Source: Tateyamaria omphalii
GTDB taxonomy: Bacteria > Pseudomonadota > Alphaproteobacteria > Rhodobacterales > Rhodobacteraceae
Assembly (NCBI RefSeq): GCF_001969365.1
Contig: NZ_CP019312.1
Location: forward strand, 1,302,001 to 1,366,000
Direction: 5' to 3'
DNA length: 64,000 nt
The notes beneath the pieces were generated by a model, which worked only from the letters and a program-made list of their open reading frames with translations, was not told where the DNA came from and did not search any database. Shown here one piece after another: positions 1 to 7,542 of this stretch; position 1 is the stretch's first letter, and each line of letters begins with the position of its first letter. The position numbers and the translations under genes were made by a program.

Positions 1-90
1 CGCGCAGCCTGGCAACCGCCACACCGGATCGTGCCAGTGCAATTGCGCCGAAGAGGGAGACTGAGATGTCATTGTAACGCCGTCACGGAC

Positions 91-117
91 GGGGCCACGC
101 GACCTGCGCGTGACCCC
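91..117. terminator. hairpin downstream of the RiPP-like precursor
   Basis: Inverted repeat: GGGG and CACGCG pair with CGCGTG and CCCC around a 5-nt ACCTG loop, with one C/A mismatch. It lies 16 nt past the stop of the leftward 75-codon gene. There is no clear T-run on either side, so a terminator role is only inferred; it could be a processing or attenuation hairpin. Confidence 0.35.
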
Positions 118-132
118 TTGATGCACTGACCG

Positions 133-360
133 TCAGGTCACAATGACGGGCTCGGGACCTGTGCACGCCCTGCTGCCGCACACCCCGGAAGAACAGTTTT
201 TCGACTGAGCTGTCACCGCGACGTCATCGTCGCCGCCGCCCCCGCCGCCGCCACCACCGCCACCGAAGCTGACGGGGGCGTTGATCGAAGAGGTCACCTC
301 TGTTGCTGGAGCGTCCAATCCGTATGACGCAAAAAGATCTTCGAGATCAGTCTTGAGCAT
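133..360 (-). CDS. putative lanthipeptide-like RiPP precursor peptide
   Basis: A 75-residue peptide. Residues 1-32 look like a leader (acidic, with DLEDLF near the start). Residues 33-43 are eleven glycines followed by DDD. The C-terminal part holds three Cys (56, 61, 66), each preceded by a Ser three positions earlier: SKNC, SGVC, SRAC. Ser-x-x-Cys is the spacing of the smallest (methyl)lanthionine rings made by dehydration and Michael addition. A LanC-type cyclase gene starts 578 bp away on the opposite strand, which supports a RiPP reading. I see no dehydratase (LanB) or transporter in the window; they could lie left of base 1. The glycine run marks the leader/core boundary only by inference. 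An ordinary small Gly-rich protein cannot be excluded. Confidence 0.55.
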   Translation of the reverse strand: MLKTDLEDLFASYGLDAPATEVTSSINAPVSFGGGGGGGGGGGDDDVAVTAQSKNCSSGVCGSRACTGPEPVIVT

Positions 361-937
361 TCGTATTCTCCAATTGTGCTTTGTCGAGTTGGGCGAATTG
401 AAGCATCAGCGGATTTGAAACTGATTCATCATTTCGCCGGACAAGGCGTACAATTAAAAAATGACAGCACAACGGCGTTGATATCTTGGTGGACTGTTTA
501 AGCCGAAACCCGCCAGCATTCGGTGGCGTTTTGAGCGGTATTCCGACAGTGATGTCATCCAGCCGCATACAACGTTGTCAGAGATCGTTTCGGCGCCTAC
601 AACAGGAATCAGAAAGAAAGTCCGGAGGTGGTGTTTCGTGTAGGTGAATGGACGACAGCGCGCCGAAGGGCTTGAATATTGCGGCATGGGTTTGCCGTTC
701 TATGCGCGGCGGGGCGTTAATTGTGTTGCCTTGAATTGCGTTTAACACATTGATTGAAAGAGGAATCTTGCAAGAGGCAATATGCAGTACCCTATATCTC
801 CTGCGCAATTTTCGCGGCTCTCGATTGTCCGTGCAGTCATGCGGTCTTTTGATATCGTTGGGGAATTTTTTATCGCAAACCTGAATATTTACGGAAAGCA
901 TGAAGCATCATAACTCAAACGTATTTCAATATGCGAT
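361..937. other. intergenic region between the precursor and lanC-like gene
   Basis: 577 bp between two divergent genes. It is more AT-rich than most of the window, so it probably holds both promoters. Open frames here on the minus strand have no family features and unusual Cys/Arg-rich composition, and I do not call them. No convincing promoter, riboswitch or RNA gene could be assigned by eye. Confidence 0.4.
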
Positions 938-2014
938 ATGCTAGAAAATACAATATCTCGGATATATGAAATCATTGCACGCCGCGCCCGATCAGGCGAT
1001 GTAATCGCCAGACGCGCGCCGGTTGGTGAAATTCTCTTCCTGCATGCCTATTTTTTGGAAACTGGTGAAAAGAATGCGCTTCTTCTTTTCCAGAACCTTC
1101 TTGGCGCCAGTCTGGAGAACCGTACAGAATCGCGGTCGTTTTACGTCTATGACGGGCTGGCCCCGATCGCCCTGGTCCTGGCGCAAGACAGCCGGTTGTC
1201 TGCCTTGCCATTCTATGACCGGCTTAGGCAGGCGGCCCTGCAAGAACTGGCTGCCGATGCGCGCGCACTGGCGAAGGATGACCTGGATTTTCTGACAGGC
1301 TGGACAGGGCATGCTTTTCTGTCGGCAGGCTTGGGGGACGACGGCGCGTTGGCACATCTGGCGTCTTTGGCCGGCACGGTGGCTGATCCGGCGGCGGCAC
1401 CGCTGTGTTGCTTTCCGCGTGATGATACGGAACATCCGGTGATCGACCTTGGACTGGCGCATGGCAATATCGGCCTGCTCTCTGTCCTGGCGCTGTGCGG
1501 TCGGACAGTGCCCGAGGTTACGGCGATGGCGCAGGCACTGCTTTGCCAGCTTGAGGCGCACGAGTTGCCGGATGGCCCGTCGCGGTTTCCCTACTTTGCG
1601 GGGCAGGCGGGCCCATCCCGGATCGGCTGGTGTTACGGAGATCTGTCGATGCTCATCGGCCTGACCCAATGTGCCGCCGCGGGCATTGGTCCAAAGGACC
1701 CGGCACTGTTCGACCGCGTCGAACAGGCGTTGCTGGATCGATTGGCCGCAGGGGCCGCGCTGGAAGACGCGTTTTTGTGCCACGGCACAGCCGGGTTGAT
1801 CGCCATCAGCGTGTTCCTGCAAGGCGCGGGCAAACCGCGCCTGGCAACCCTGCGCGCGGCCTTGCATGAGACGCTTGATGCGCAACTGAGGCCGGTTTTG
1901 GAGCAGGACAATTGTTCAACCGACCTTCTGAACGGAATGTCCGGTGTTGGTCTGGCGCTGCTGTCGTCACAAACAGGTCGCCGCTTGCCCTGGCAAACGC
2001 TGTTTTTGACGTGA
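938..2014 (+). CDS. LanC-like lanthionine cyclase family protein
   Basis: A 358-residue protein with the LanC signature motifs in order: LAHGNIG (His175), WCYGD (Cys232) and LCHGTAG (Cys281-His282). In LanC enzymes the two Cys and the His bind catalytic zinc, and the enzyme adds Cys thiols to dehydrated Ser/Thr to close thioether rings. A final ST..LNGMSGVGLALL segment also fits the LanC alpha/alpha toroid. It is slightly shorter than NisC-type cyclases. It stands alone on the plus strand, facing away from the Ser-x-x-Cys peptide gene, and ends 70 bp before the left attachment site, so it belongs to the flanking chromosome rather than the integrated element. No clear Shine-Dalgarno precedes the ATG. 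Its substrate is inferred to be the neighbouring peptide. Confidence 0.8.
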   Translation: MLENTISRIYEIIARRARSGDVIARRAPVGEILFLHAYFLETGEKNALLLFQNLLGASLENRTESRSFYVYDGLAPIALVLAQDSRLSALPFYDRLRQAALQELAADARALAKDDLDFLTGWTGHAFLSAGLGDDGALAHLASLAGTVADPAAAPLCCFPRDDTEHPVIDLGLAHGNIGLLSVLALCGRTVPEVTAMAQALLCQLEAHELPDGPSRFPYFAGQAGPSRIGWCYGDLSMLIGLTQCAAAGIGPKDPALFDRVEQALLDRLAAGAALEDAFLCHGTAGLIAISVFLQGAGKPRLATLRAALHETLDAQLRPVLEQDNCSTDLLNGMSGVGLALLSSQTGRRLPWQTLFLT

Positions 2015-2084
2015 CCCGCGGTATCAGCCTGAGGATGTGCAGGTCACTGCACAGGCACGCCCGTAATCGGTCTGTAAGGAATTA

Positions 2085-2102
2085 TGGCTCCGGCGGTAGG
2101 GA
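2085..2102. repeat. attL: 18-bp copy of the tRNA-Asn 3' end
   Basis: TGGCTCCGGCGGTAGGGA is identical to bases 20695-20712, the CCA end, acceptor strand and T-arm of the intact tRNA-Asn. Identity stops on both sides. This is the displaced tRNA 3' end expected after site-specific integration of an element into a tRNA gene. Confidence 0.85.
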
Positions 2103-2185
2103 CCGGAGTTAAATTCTCCTATGCCTTCGAAGGCGACTGAAAACAAGGGGTTTTCTAAGTCAGAATGGGTGTCCTTGTTTACATT

Positions 2186-2208
2186 TGTGACATCTGTGTG
2201 CCACCGGA
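2186..2208 (+). repeat. 23-bp terminal direct repeat, left copy
   Basis: The 23 bases beginning TGTGACATCTGTG and ending CCACCGGA are identical to 20601-20623, in the same orientation, 84 bp inside the left attachment core. The position just inside both element ends suggests integrase or excisionase arm-type binding sites. That role is inferred. Confidence 0.7.
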
Positions 2209-2257
2209 GTGATACTGGCAAGCGTCCAGATGGAAGGCAAGCGGGGGGCTGCTCCTG

Positions 2258-2668
2258 TCAGTTTGCCCGCTTGGTCAACTCGCGTTCGACGATTGTCCTG
2301 ATGTAGCGGAGATGGGTGATTGCGTCCTCCGTGGACGGGAACTTGGTCTGCATGTCCGAGACATCAGTGTTGTCGGTCGAGGCGATGGTCTCCCGGAAGC
2401 TGCGGGCGAGGCGATACCACCGACTGGATGTACGGGCGTATCCTCCGTCGGGGTCGATCTGCCAGACCGGGCTGGTCGTGATCCAGCGATCGCCGAGCTT
2501 GGGATGCCCGGATACCTGACCGACCAGATGCAGCAGGCCTAGCTCATCGAGGCCCATGGTGTAATCTGCCAACAGGGGGGCATCCGCGAGGTCCGGTACG
2601 GGATCGGTCATCCAGTCGTGCATGCGGATAAGGAGTTCATGGTTTCTGAATGGGCGCGGGTCGAGCAT
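2258..2668 (-). CDS. DUF6634-like small protein, last gene of the GIY-YIG/AAA operon
   Basis: 136 residues. I chose the ATG that overlaps the stop of the upstream AAA-protease gene (TGATG) behind an AGGAGG Shine-Dalgarno. A start ten codons further upstream is also open but less likely. The middle holds GHPKLGDRWITTSPVW followed by ARTSSRWYRLAR, a pattern I recall from DUF6634 proteins of Rhodobacterales; no function is known to me. The tight overlap implies translational coupling to the protease, so it may be a partner, adaptor or substrate. It has no signal peptide or membrane segment. Confidence 0.6.
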   Translation of the reverse strand: MLDPRPFRNHELLIRMHDWMTDPVPDLADAPLLADYTMGLDELGLLHLVGQVSGHPKLGDRWITTSPVWQIDPDGGYARTSSRWYRLARSFRETIASTDNTDVSDMQTKFPSTEDAITHLRYIRTIVERELTKRAN

Positions 2669-4872
2669 CAGGAGGCCTCCTGAACACTGCAGTCGCATGC
2701 ATCGGGTGCAAGCAGTTCGAGCAAGGCGTCCTGATCGAGTTCGCGATGTTCAATCAGTGCGTCGACGATGCGTTCAACGAGGTGCCGGTTGGCGTTGATT
2801 ACCGAACGGGCGCGGTCTTCCGCCAGATGTAGACGCCGCTCGACACGTTCAAGGAGATCGTCCGGCATGCGGTGGCGATCCGCAGGGGCGACCGGGCTGT
2901 AAATGAGAGAAGGTCCAAAGCCGTATGCCTGCTCCAAGTCGATGGCGAGGTCAGTGGCGCCGCCAAGATCGGAGTGCTCGCTGCCGCCAGATCCCGTCGA
3001 GAGAGTTCCGAGAAACGCGACTTCCGCCGCACGTCCTCCGAACCTCATCGCCAACTCCTTGTCGGCAACGTCCGGCGTCATGATCGGGGGAACGGGCGAG
3101 TCGTAGCCTCCACCAACTGCAGCCACGAAGATCCGGTGTCCGGGCTTTAGGCCAAGGACATGGCCGACGACCGCGTGACCGGCTTCGTGGATTGCCTTGC
3201 GGCGGATATGCTCCGGGTCGGCCCTCGGCACGCGCTGGTCGATCGCCGAGAGCACATGGCAAAGGGCGACCGTTTCCCGCGCCCGCCGCGCGGCTCCTTT
3301 CGCAGTGCGGGCAATAGCCGCGACGTCCGCGCCCGAGAGGCCAACGAGGCGGTGCGACAGGTCGTGGAGGGGAAGCGCTTCGTTGCCAAGATGCCCAGAC
3401 AGGATCGCCGCGATGCCGTCCTTGTCTGGAAGTCCGACGGAGATTTTTCGGTCAAAACGACCTGCTCGGATCAGGGCGGAATCAATGACGTTGAGGTGGT
3501 TGGTGGCCGCCACGACGATGACGCCAGGCGCGTCATTGAGTTTGGTCAGCTGTTCCAGCAGTCCGTTGACGACCGAGTGCATATAGGTCGAGAAGTTCTT
3601 TCCAGATCCTTGGCGAGAAACGTAACTGTCAAGTTCGTCGACAAAAAACACGGCGGGCGCGCTGGAAATGGCCCGGTTCACATGCGCGCTCATTGTCCGG
3701 AGATAGTCTCCCAGATGTCCGGCTTTCTGCGCCTCGGCGTAAGACGTTGAGATGAATGTCGCGCCGGTGCTTCCGGCGATGGCCTCAGCGATCATAGTTT
3801 TGCCCACGCCGGGCGGTCCGTGGAGGAGGATGCTGGCGGAGACGTCTGACCAGTCGAGCTCATCGGCTTGCCATTGCCGGACGTCCTCGACGAGGTGCCG
3901 CAGCTCCTCGGTGACGTTGGGCAGACCACAGACATCGTCCAGCGTACGGCGCGGCACAGGTGGGGTTGGCACGCGCGCCTTGGCAACACGGTCCGCGACA
4001 GCAAGGGTCGTCGATGCGTGGAAGGCATGGTTGACCACTGGCCATGGCAGCGCGCCGATCCGGGTATTCCCGCGCAGTCGTGTCCGGAGTTCGGCCTCTG
4101 CGACTTCGCCGGTCGCGCTGTGCGTCGCGCGAAGAAGGTCGATAAGCGCCTCACCATCAAGACTCGGCCAGGTGACGTCCCCGACCATGAGCATGCGGCC
4201 ACCCTCCGAAAGATCGCTTGGATCGGCGGCCAGGGCGACGACGCCGAGGCCTTTCGCCAGCGCCTCGTCGAGGCTTTCGCGAAGTTTGTCCCTTGGGTCG
4301 GACTTCGAGAATGCACTCGCCTTCTCGAGGCACACGAGCGCGACGTGGTCGGGATACTTTTTGCTTCCTCGCGTCAGCGCTTCCCAGGCAAACGGCAGGA
4401 CGAAGCCCATCGGGTCTTCTAGTCGTTCTCGAAGCGCGTCATCCGCGACCCGGATCAGCGTCACGCCGGGCGCGAAGGGCCCAATGTCCGGGTCGCAATC
4501 CGAGAACCACTGCGCAAGGTGGATGGCGCATAGAAGGTCGGTCAGGGGTGGGTGGAGAGCCTGGCGCACGGCGGTGCCGTCGATCGCGGCGGCGTAAGGG
4601 TCGATGCCGGATTTGATCACATCTGCGATTTCTTTCGGCGTCATCTGGGACGCAATCGGCACGCCCTGTCCGGACACCGCGAGCAAGCGCGCGATGTCAG
4701 GCAGGCGGGCGGGGCGAGGCGCGTTGTCCGCGCCCCAGGACTCGGAAAGCGCGTCGCAATGGCCCTCTCGATGGCGATCCATGATCGCCTTGGTAAGGCG
4801 GAGGGTAAGGGCCCGGGTCCGGGCATGCGACGAGGACGTGCTGCCGCACGTGTTCAATGATGAAGGAGACAT
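2668..4872 (-). CDS. soluble FtsH-like AAA+ ATPase with zinc metalloprotease domain
   Basis: 734 residues. Residues 1-300 form an N-terminal domain I do not recognise, with no transmembrane segment. The AAA+ module follows: Walker A GPPGVGKT (352-359), Walker B VFFVDE (408-413), and the second region of homology ending RAGRFDR (469-475). A C-terminal peptidase domain carries HEAGH (562-566), the zinc-binding and catalytic motif of M41/FtsH proteases. SDLGGATDLA (634-643) is in the place of the FtsH third zinc ligand. FtsH is normally membrane-anchored; this protein is not, so it is probably a cytosolic ATP-dependent protease with its own recognition domain. It is 27 nt downstream of the GIY-YIG gene and overlaps the next gene by one base. 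The start is uncertain: ATG at 4782, behind AAGG, is an alternative. Confidence 0.8.
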   Translation of the reverse strand: MSPSSLNTCGSTSSSHARTRALTLRLTKAIMDRHREGHCDALSESWGADNAPRPARLPDIARLLAVSGQGVPIASQMTPKEIADVIKSGIDPYAAAIDGTAVRQALHPPLTDLLCAIHLAQWFSDCDPDIGPFAPGVTLIRVADDALRERLEDPMGFVLPFAWEALTRGSKKYPDHVALVCLEKASAFSKSDPRDKLRESLDEALAKGLGVVALAADPSDLSEGGRMLMVGDVTWPSLDGEALIDLLRATHSATGEVAEAELRTRLRGNTRIGALPWPVVNHAFHASTTLAVADRVAKARVPTPPVPRRTLDDVCGLPNVTEELRHLVEDVRQWQADELDWSDVSASILLHGPPGVGKTMIAEAIAGSTGATFISTSYAEAQKAGHLGDYLRTMSAHVNRAISSAPAVFFVDELDSYVSRQGSGKNFSTYMHSVVNGLLEQLTKLNDAPGVIVVAATNHLNVIDSALIRAGRFDRKISVGLPDKDGIAAILSGHLGNEALPLHDLSHRLVGLSGADVAAIARTAKGAARRARETVALCHVLSAIDQRVPRADPEHIRRKAIHEAGHAVVGHVLGLKPGHRIFVAAVGGGYDSPVPPIMTPDVADKELAMRFGGRAAEVAFLGTLSTGSGGSEHSDLGGATDLAIDLEQAYGFGPSLIYSPVAPADRHRMPDDLLERVERRLHLAEDRARSVINANRHLVERIVDALIEHRELDQDALLELLAPDACDCSVQEAS

Positions 4873-4899
4873 TGGTGAAGGTTCCGAAAAAGGAGAAGG

Positions 4900-5868
4900 T
4901 TAGGACTTGGCAGAGGTGTCCGGAGAAGGGGACGGGGCCGGGTGGCGCGCTGCGATCTCGTCGAGGAGCCGATGGATCGTGGGCAGCGCTTCGAGCCAGT
5001 AGATTTCCGATTTTACGGCGATCGTGTCGCCGAAGAGATGTTTGGGCACGACCCACTCCGGGTGCCGAGCCTTCAGGAAATCATGTGCGGATTGTTCCTG
5101 AGTCCGGGCAAGATACTTGGTCCGCAAGGGATGGTATCTAAGGACCTCGGCGTGGACATCGGTGGCGATCTTGAGATCCCGACGAAGGCGATCGAGGTGC
5201 CGATGGCTGTGTCCGAGTTTGACAACGGGGAGTCCGGGCAAGTCGATCCTGTAGATGTAAATCCCAGATGATACCGGGCCTTTCTTCGGTCCGCATTCCG
5301 GACAAGCGCATTGGCCGACGCGCATGTTGCCGATACTGACTTCATGCTCGACGCCGCATCTATGGCGGTAGAGGGCATAGCCAAGGCGGTTTTTTGAAGT
5401 GCTTAGAAAGGTCCAATCCTGAGTTTTTGCTTCTGCACCATAACGAGCATGTCGACACGTCAGACAATCGGCATCGACCTCACCCCGTCCGATCCTGAGG
5501 ATCTGTCCATACTGGAGGCGAACGACATGCCCGCATTTCAATTTCCACAGCGCATAGTGCCGGTCGCCTTGCGGGTCAGATCCGACGCGAACCGCGCCAA
5601 AGCGGGCGGCTTCGTCGTCGTAAGGTTGACGGATGCAGGAGCGACAATCGATGCCGCTTTCCAGAACAACGCCGGTTCGGCGCAGTAGTGGCTCTCCGCA
5701 TGTTCGGCAGCCGAGGACAAGCGTTTGACGACCCTTGCCGCCGCGACCGAGCACGACGAAGCCTTTGCGCTCGGCGGCCCGCCTCCAGTGCGGGTGGATC
5801 GGGCCAGAGTGGTAGCGGGGATATTCCCCCTTGATCTGAAAGGGGTAGAATAGGGGCAGGGAAGGCAT
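4900..5868 (-). CDS. GIY-YIG nuclease with N-terminal zinc-ribbon-like repeats
   Basis: 322 residues. The C-terminal half begins SGIYIYRIDLPG (from 201) and continues VVKLGHS...LDRLRRDL, matching the GIY-YIG nuclease core; a downstream EQSAHDFL helix fits the conserved Glu region. The N-terminal 195 residues hold successive Cys pairs (54/57, 75/78, 112, 135/138, 171, 187/189/192), like a chain of small zinc-binding modules that could bind DNA. GIY-YIG enzymes cut DNA in homing endonucleases, restriction enzymes and repair nucleases. It heads a three-gene leftward operon with an FtsH-like protease, which suggests a defence or regulated-toxicity role rather than homing. That role is inferred. 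An AAGG Shine-Dalgarno lies 8 nt before the ATG. Confidence 0.72.
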   Translation of the reverse strand: MPSLPLFYPFQIKGEYPRYHSGPIHPHWRRAAERKGFVVLGRGGKGRQTLVLGCRTCGEPLLRRTGVVLESGIDCRSCIRQPYDDEAARFGAVRVGSDPQGDRHYALWKLKCGHVVRLQYGQILRIGRGEVDADCLTCRHARYGAEAKTQDWTFLSTSKNRLGYALYRHRCGVEHEVSIGNMRVGQCACPECGPKKGPVSSGIYIYRIDLPGLPVVKLGHSHRHLDRLRRDLKIATDVHAEVLRYHPLRTKYLARTQEQSAHDFLKARHPEWVVPKHLFGDTIAVKSEIYWLEALPTIHRLLDEIAARHPAPSPSPDTSAKS

Positions 5869-5899
5869 GACGGAAACCTTTCATATGGACAGGCGGGAT

Positions 5900-5948
5900 G
5901 GCCGCGCGGCCCGCTAGATTGCGAGGGATCGCGCGGCCGAAGCCGTTC
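5900..5948. promoter_or_regulatory. long GC-rich inverted repeat upstream of the GIY-YIG operon
   Basis: GGCCGCGCG at 5900-5908 pairs with CGCGCGGCC at 5940-5948. The first arm is itself part of a 12-bp palindrome, GGCCGCGCGGCC (5900-5911). It occupies the 135-bp gap between the 150-residue gene and the GIY-YIG gene, both leftward. It could terminate the upstream gene or control the operon; the sequence does not decide. Confidence 0.4.
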
Positions 5949-6003
5949 CCCGGCCCGAGTTCCAAGCCGGGGGGCGATGTCCGCGATACGAGTTGCGGTG
6001 AAG

Positions 6004-6456
6004 TCAGGCGGCTGGACGCGCCATGATCAACTGGCGGTTCGCCTCGTAGATATTGATCAGCAGACCCATCGTCTGGATCAACTCGGCGAGCTCGGAATCA
6101 GCCTTGCGGATGGCCTTGGCCCGATTGACAAGCTCCGCCGAGTGCCGTCCGAGCGAGATGTCCTCCGGGATCTCCGGGGGCATCAGGTCGTTCAGCCTGG
6201 CCGCGGCTTCCAAGATGCGCGGATCGACCTTCGACATCGAGCGGAGGTCCTGCAGCGCATTGGAGCATTCCGCCCAAGCCAATGCGGCCGCGTCGCCCAA
6301 TGTCCGCCCGACCAGGGTATCGATACCAGCCCGGCTAACGTGCAGCGTCCAATCGGCCCGCATCGCCTCCTGAAACAAGTCATTGATCGCCCCGAGGGCA
6401 ACGCGGTCACACGCTTTCGCGGCCTGTTGCTTAATGGTAGTGACGTTCTCAGCCAT
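6004..6456 (-). CDS. hypothetical helical protein
   Basis: 150 residues, almost entirely predicted helix from its composition, with no signal peptide, membrane segment or motif I recognise. It lies upstream of, and in the same direction as, the GIY-YIG operon, and diverges from a small ribbon-helix-helix gene. It may be part of the same module or a separate accessory gene of the element. Confidence 0.55.
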   Translation of the reverse strand: MAENVTTIKQQAAKACDRVALGAINDLFQEAMRADWTLHVSRAGIDTLVGRTLGDAAALAWAECSNALQDLRSMSKVDPRILEAAARLNDLMPPEIPEDISLGRHSAELVNRAKAIRKADSELAELIQTMGLLINIYEANRQLIMARPAA

Positions 6457-6524
6457 GGTGATCTCTCCTATAGATCGGTGTGGTCAGCATGGGCAGCGGA
6501 GTTGCACCTCCGTCGCCCATGTGA

Positions 6525-6561
6525 TTACTTAATATCAAATTTGTGGGCTGTCAATAAGTGA
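6525..6561. promoter_or_regulatory. imperfect inverted repeat in a divergent promoter
   Basis: TTACTTAAT (6525-6533) and AATAAGTGA (6553-6561) form an imperfect inverted repeat (7 of 9 positions) in an unusually AT-rich stretch ending 5 nt before the RHH start codon. A perfect TTGACA lies on the minus strand at 6549-6554 but without a good -10. This fits autoregulation by the adjacent RHH protein, which is inferred. Confidence 0.35.
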
Positions 6562-6565
6562 TATC

Positions 6566-6757
6566 ATGAAATCAAGAGGTCGTCCGCCGAAGGATAGTCA
6601 ACCGGTCATGGTTCGCATGCCGCAAGAGCTTTTGGATGCAATCGACGAATTCCGTAGAGAACAAGATGATCTTCCGAGCCGTCCCGAAGTTGTCCGCAGA
6701 GTTGTGGCCGATTGGGCTGACGGCCGACTTAAGCAAGCTGACGGAGACAGCGGTTGA
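6566..6757 (+). CDS. small ribbon-helix-helix (CopG-like) protein
   Basis: 63 residues. GRPPKDSQPVMVRMPQELLD gives the basic strand and first helix, and SRPEVVRRVVADWADG the second helix of a CopG/MetJ-type RHH DNA-binding protein. It diverges from the 150-residue gene across an AT-rich palindromic region. It is probably a transcriptional regulator of itself and that gene, or of the GIY-YIG operon beyond it. Confidence 0.6.
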   Translation: MKSRGRPPKDSQPVMVRMPQELLDAIDEFRREQDDLPSRPEVVRRVVADWADGRLKQADGDSG

Positions 6758-7032
6758 GAATTTGCGAAAAACGAACTTCAGCAGCTCAGCTAAATGAGAG
6801 ACATAGCATCTTTTTGGACAAGCTATTCGGTTTAAGGCTTAAAGCTGCACATCCGAATTCCATGTTGAATCGATGGTTTTCGGTATAGCTATTGCGACGC
6901 CTCCTGAGTGACAGCGGAGGAAGACCTGAATGGCCCAATGGGCCGACAGGTTGTTTTACTGAGACAAGTCACAAGAAGACACTCGATACAATTTGTGCCC
7001 GGGCTTCGGTCGCGAACGCGCTCGGCGTTAAC

Positions 7033-7485
7033 CTAGCCTCCACGACGTGGGAGCTCCAGATAATCCTCTCCCTCGCGAACCCATGATGCCAATGCGCACA
7101 AGTTCTCAGCGCGCACACCTTTTCCGAGCGCACATTCCCAGATTACGGCCACCCGAAACCTCATCTCCATCAGGGCGGTTGTCGCGTTTCGGTCGCGTTC
7201 AATGTTGCGTGCGAATTTTTCTTTCCAAAATAAGATGTTGGTCTTCGGTATCGTGGCGTGTCGACATCCTTCGTGGCGATGCCAGAAACAGCCGTGGACA
7301 AAGATCGCCGCGTTGTGTCGCGCTAGGACAACGTCCGGGCTCCCGGGAAGTCTTCGAACATCAACGCGGAAGCGTAGACCTCGAGCATGAAGATGTCGGC
7401 GAACCAGCAGCTCGGGCTTCGTGTTCCTGCGCGTGTTCGCCGCCATCATCCTCGACCTGATGGCCGAGTTGACGATATCTGTCAT
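7033..7485 (-). CDS. vsr: very short patch repair endonuclease Vsr
   Basis: 150 residues with the full Vsr pattern. Glu25 (KPELL), Asp51 (GSPDVV), His64 and His69 (FVHGCFWHRH) occupy the same numbered positions as the key residues of E. coli Vsr, and Cys66, His71 and Cys74 fit the zinc site. Vsr nicks T:G mismatches that arise when 5-methylcytosine deaminates. It is divergent from the C5 methylase gene, 57 bp apart, the usual pairing. It ends in an otherwise empty 275-bp gap after the RHH gene. Confidence 0.93.
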   Translation of the reverse strand: MTDIVNSAIRSRMMAANTRRNTKPELLVRRHLHARGLRFRVDVRRLPGSPDVVLARHNAAIFVHGCFWHRHEGCRHATIPKTNILFWKEKFARNIERDRNATTALMEMRFRVAVIWECALGKGVRAENLCALASWVREGEDYLELPRRGG

Positions 7486-7542
7486 GAAGATGCCTCCTTT
7501 CGCATCTTTCCTTTCCCGATCTTGAGGTTCAATGTGCGGGGA

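Noticed and set aside
229..261. GCC/CCG/CCA repeats that look like a short tandem repeat
   Set aside because: They are the glycine codons of the precursor peptide (residues 33-43), not CRISPR or a satellite.
578..901. 107-codon open frame on the minus strand in the precursor-lanC gap
   Set aside because: No ribosome site or recognisable family, and unusual composition; likely chance.
992..1885. 297-codon open frame antisense to the LanC-like gene
   Set aside because: Arg/Gln/Cys-rich shadow with no domain; the plus strand holds intact LanC motifs.
6892..7086. 64-codon open frame on the plus strand overlapping the end of vsr
   Set aside because: Overlaps the vsr coding end antisense and shows no family features.
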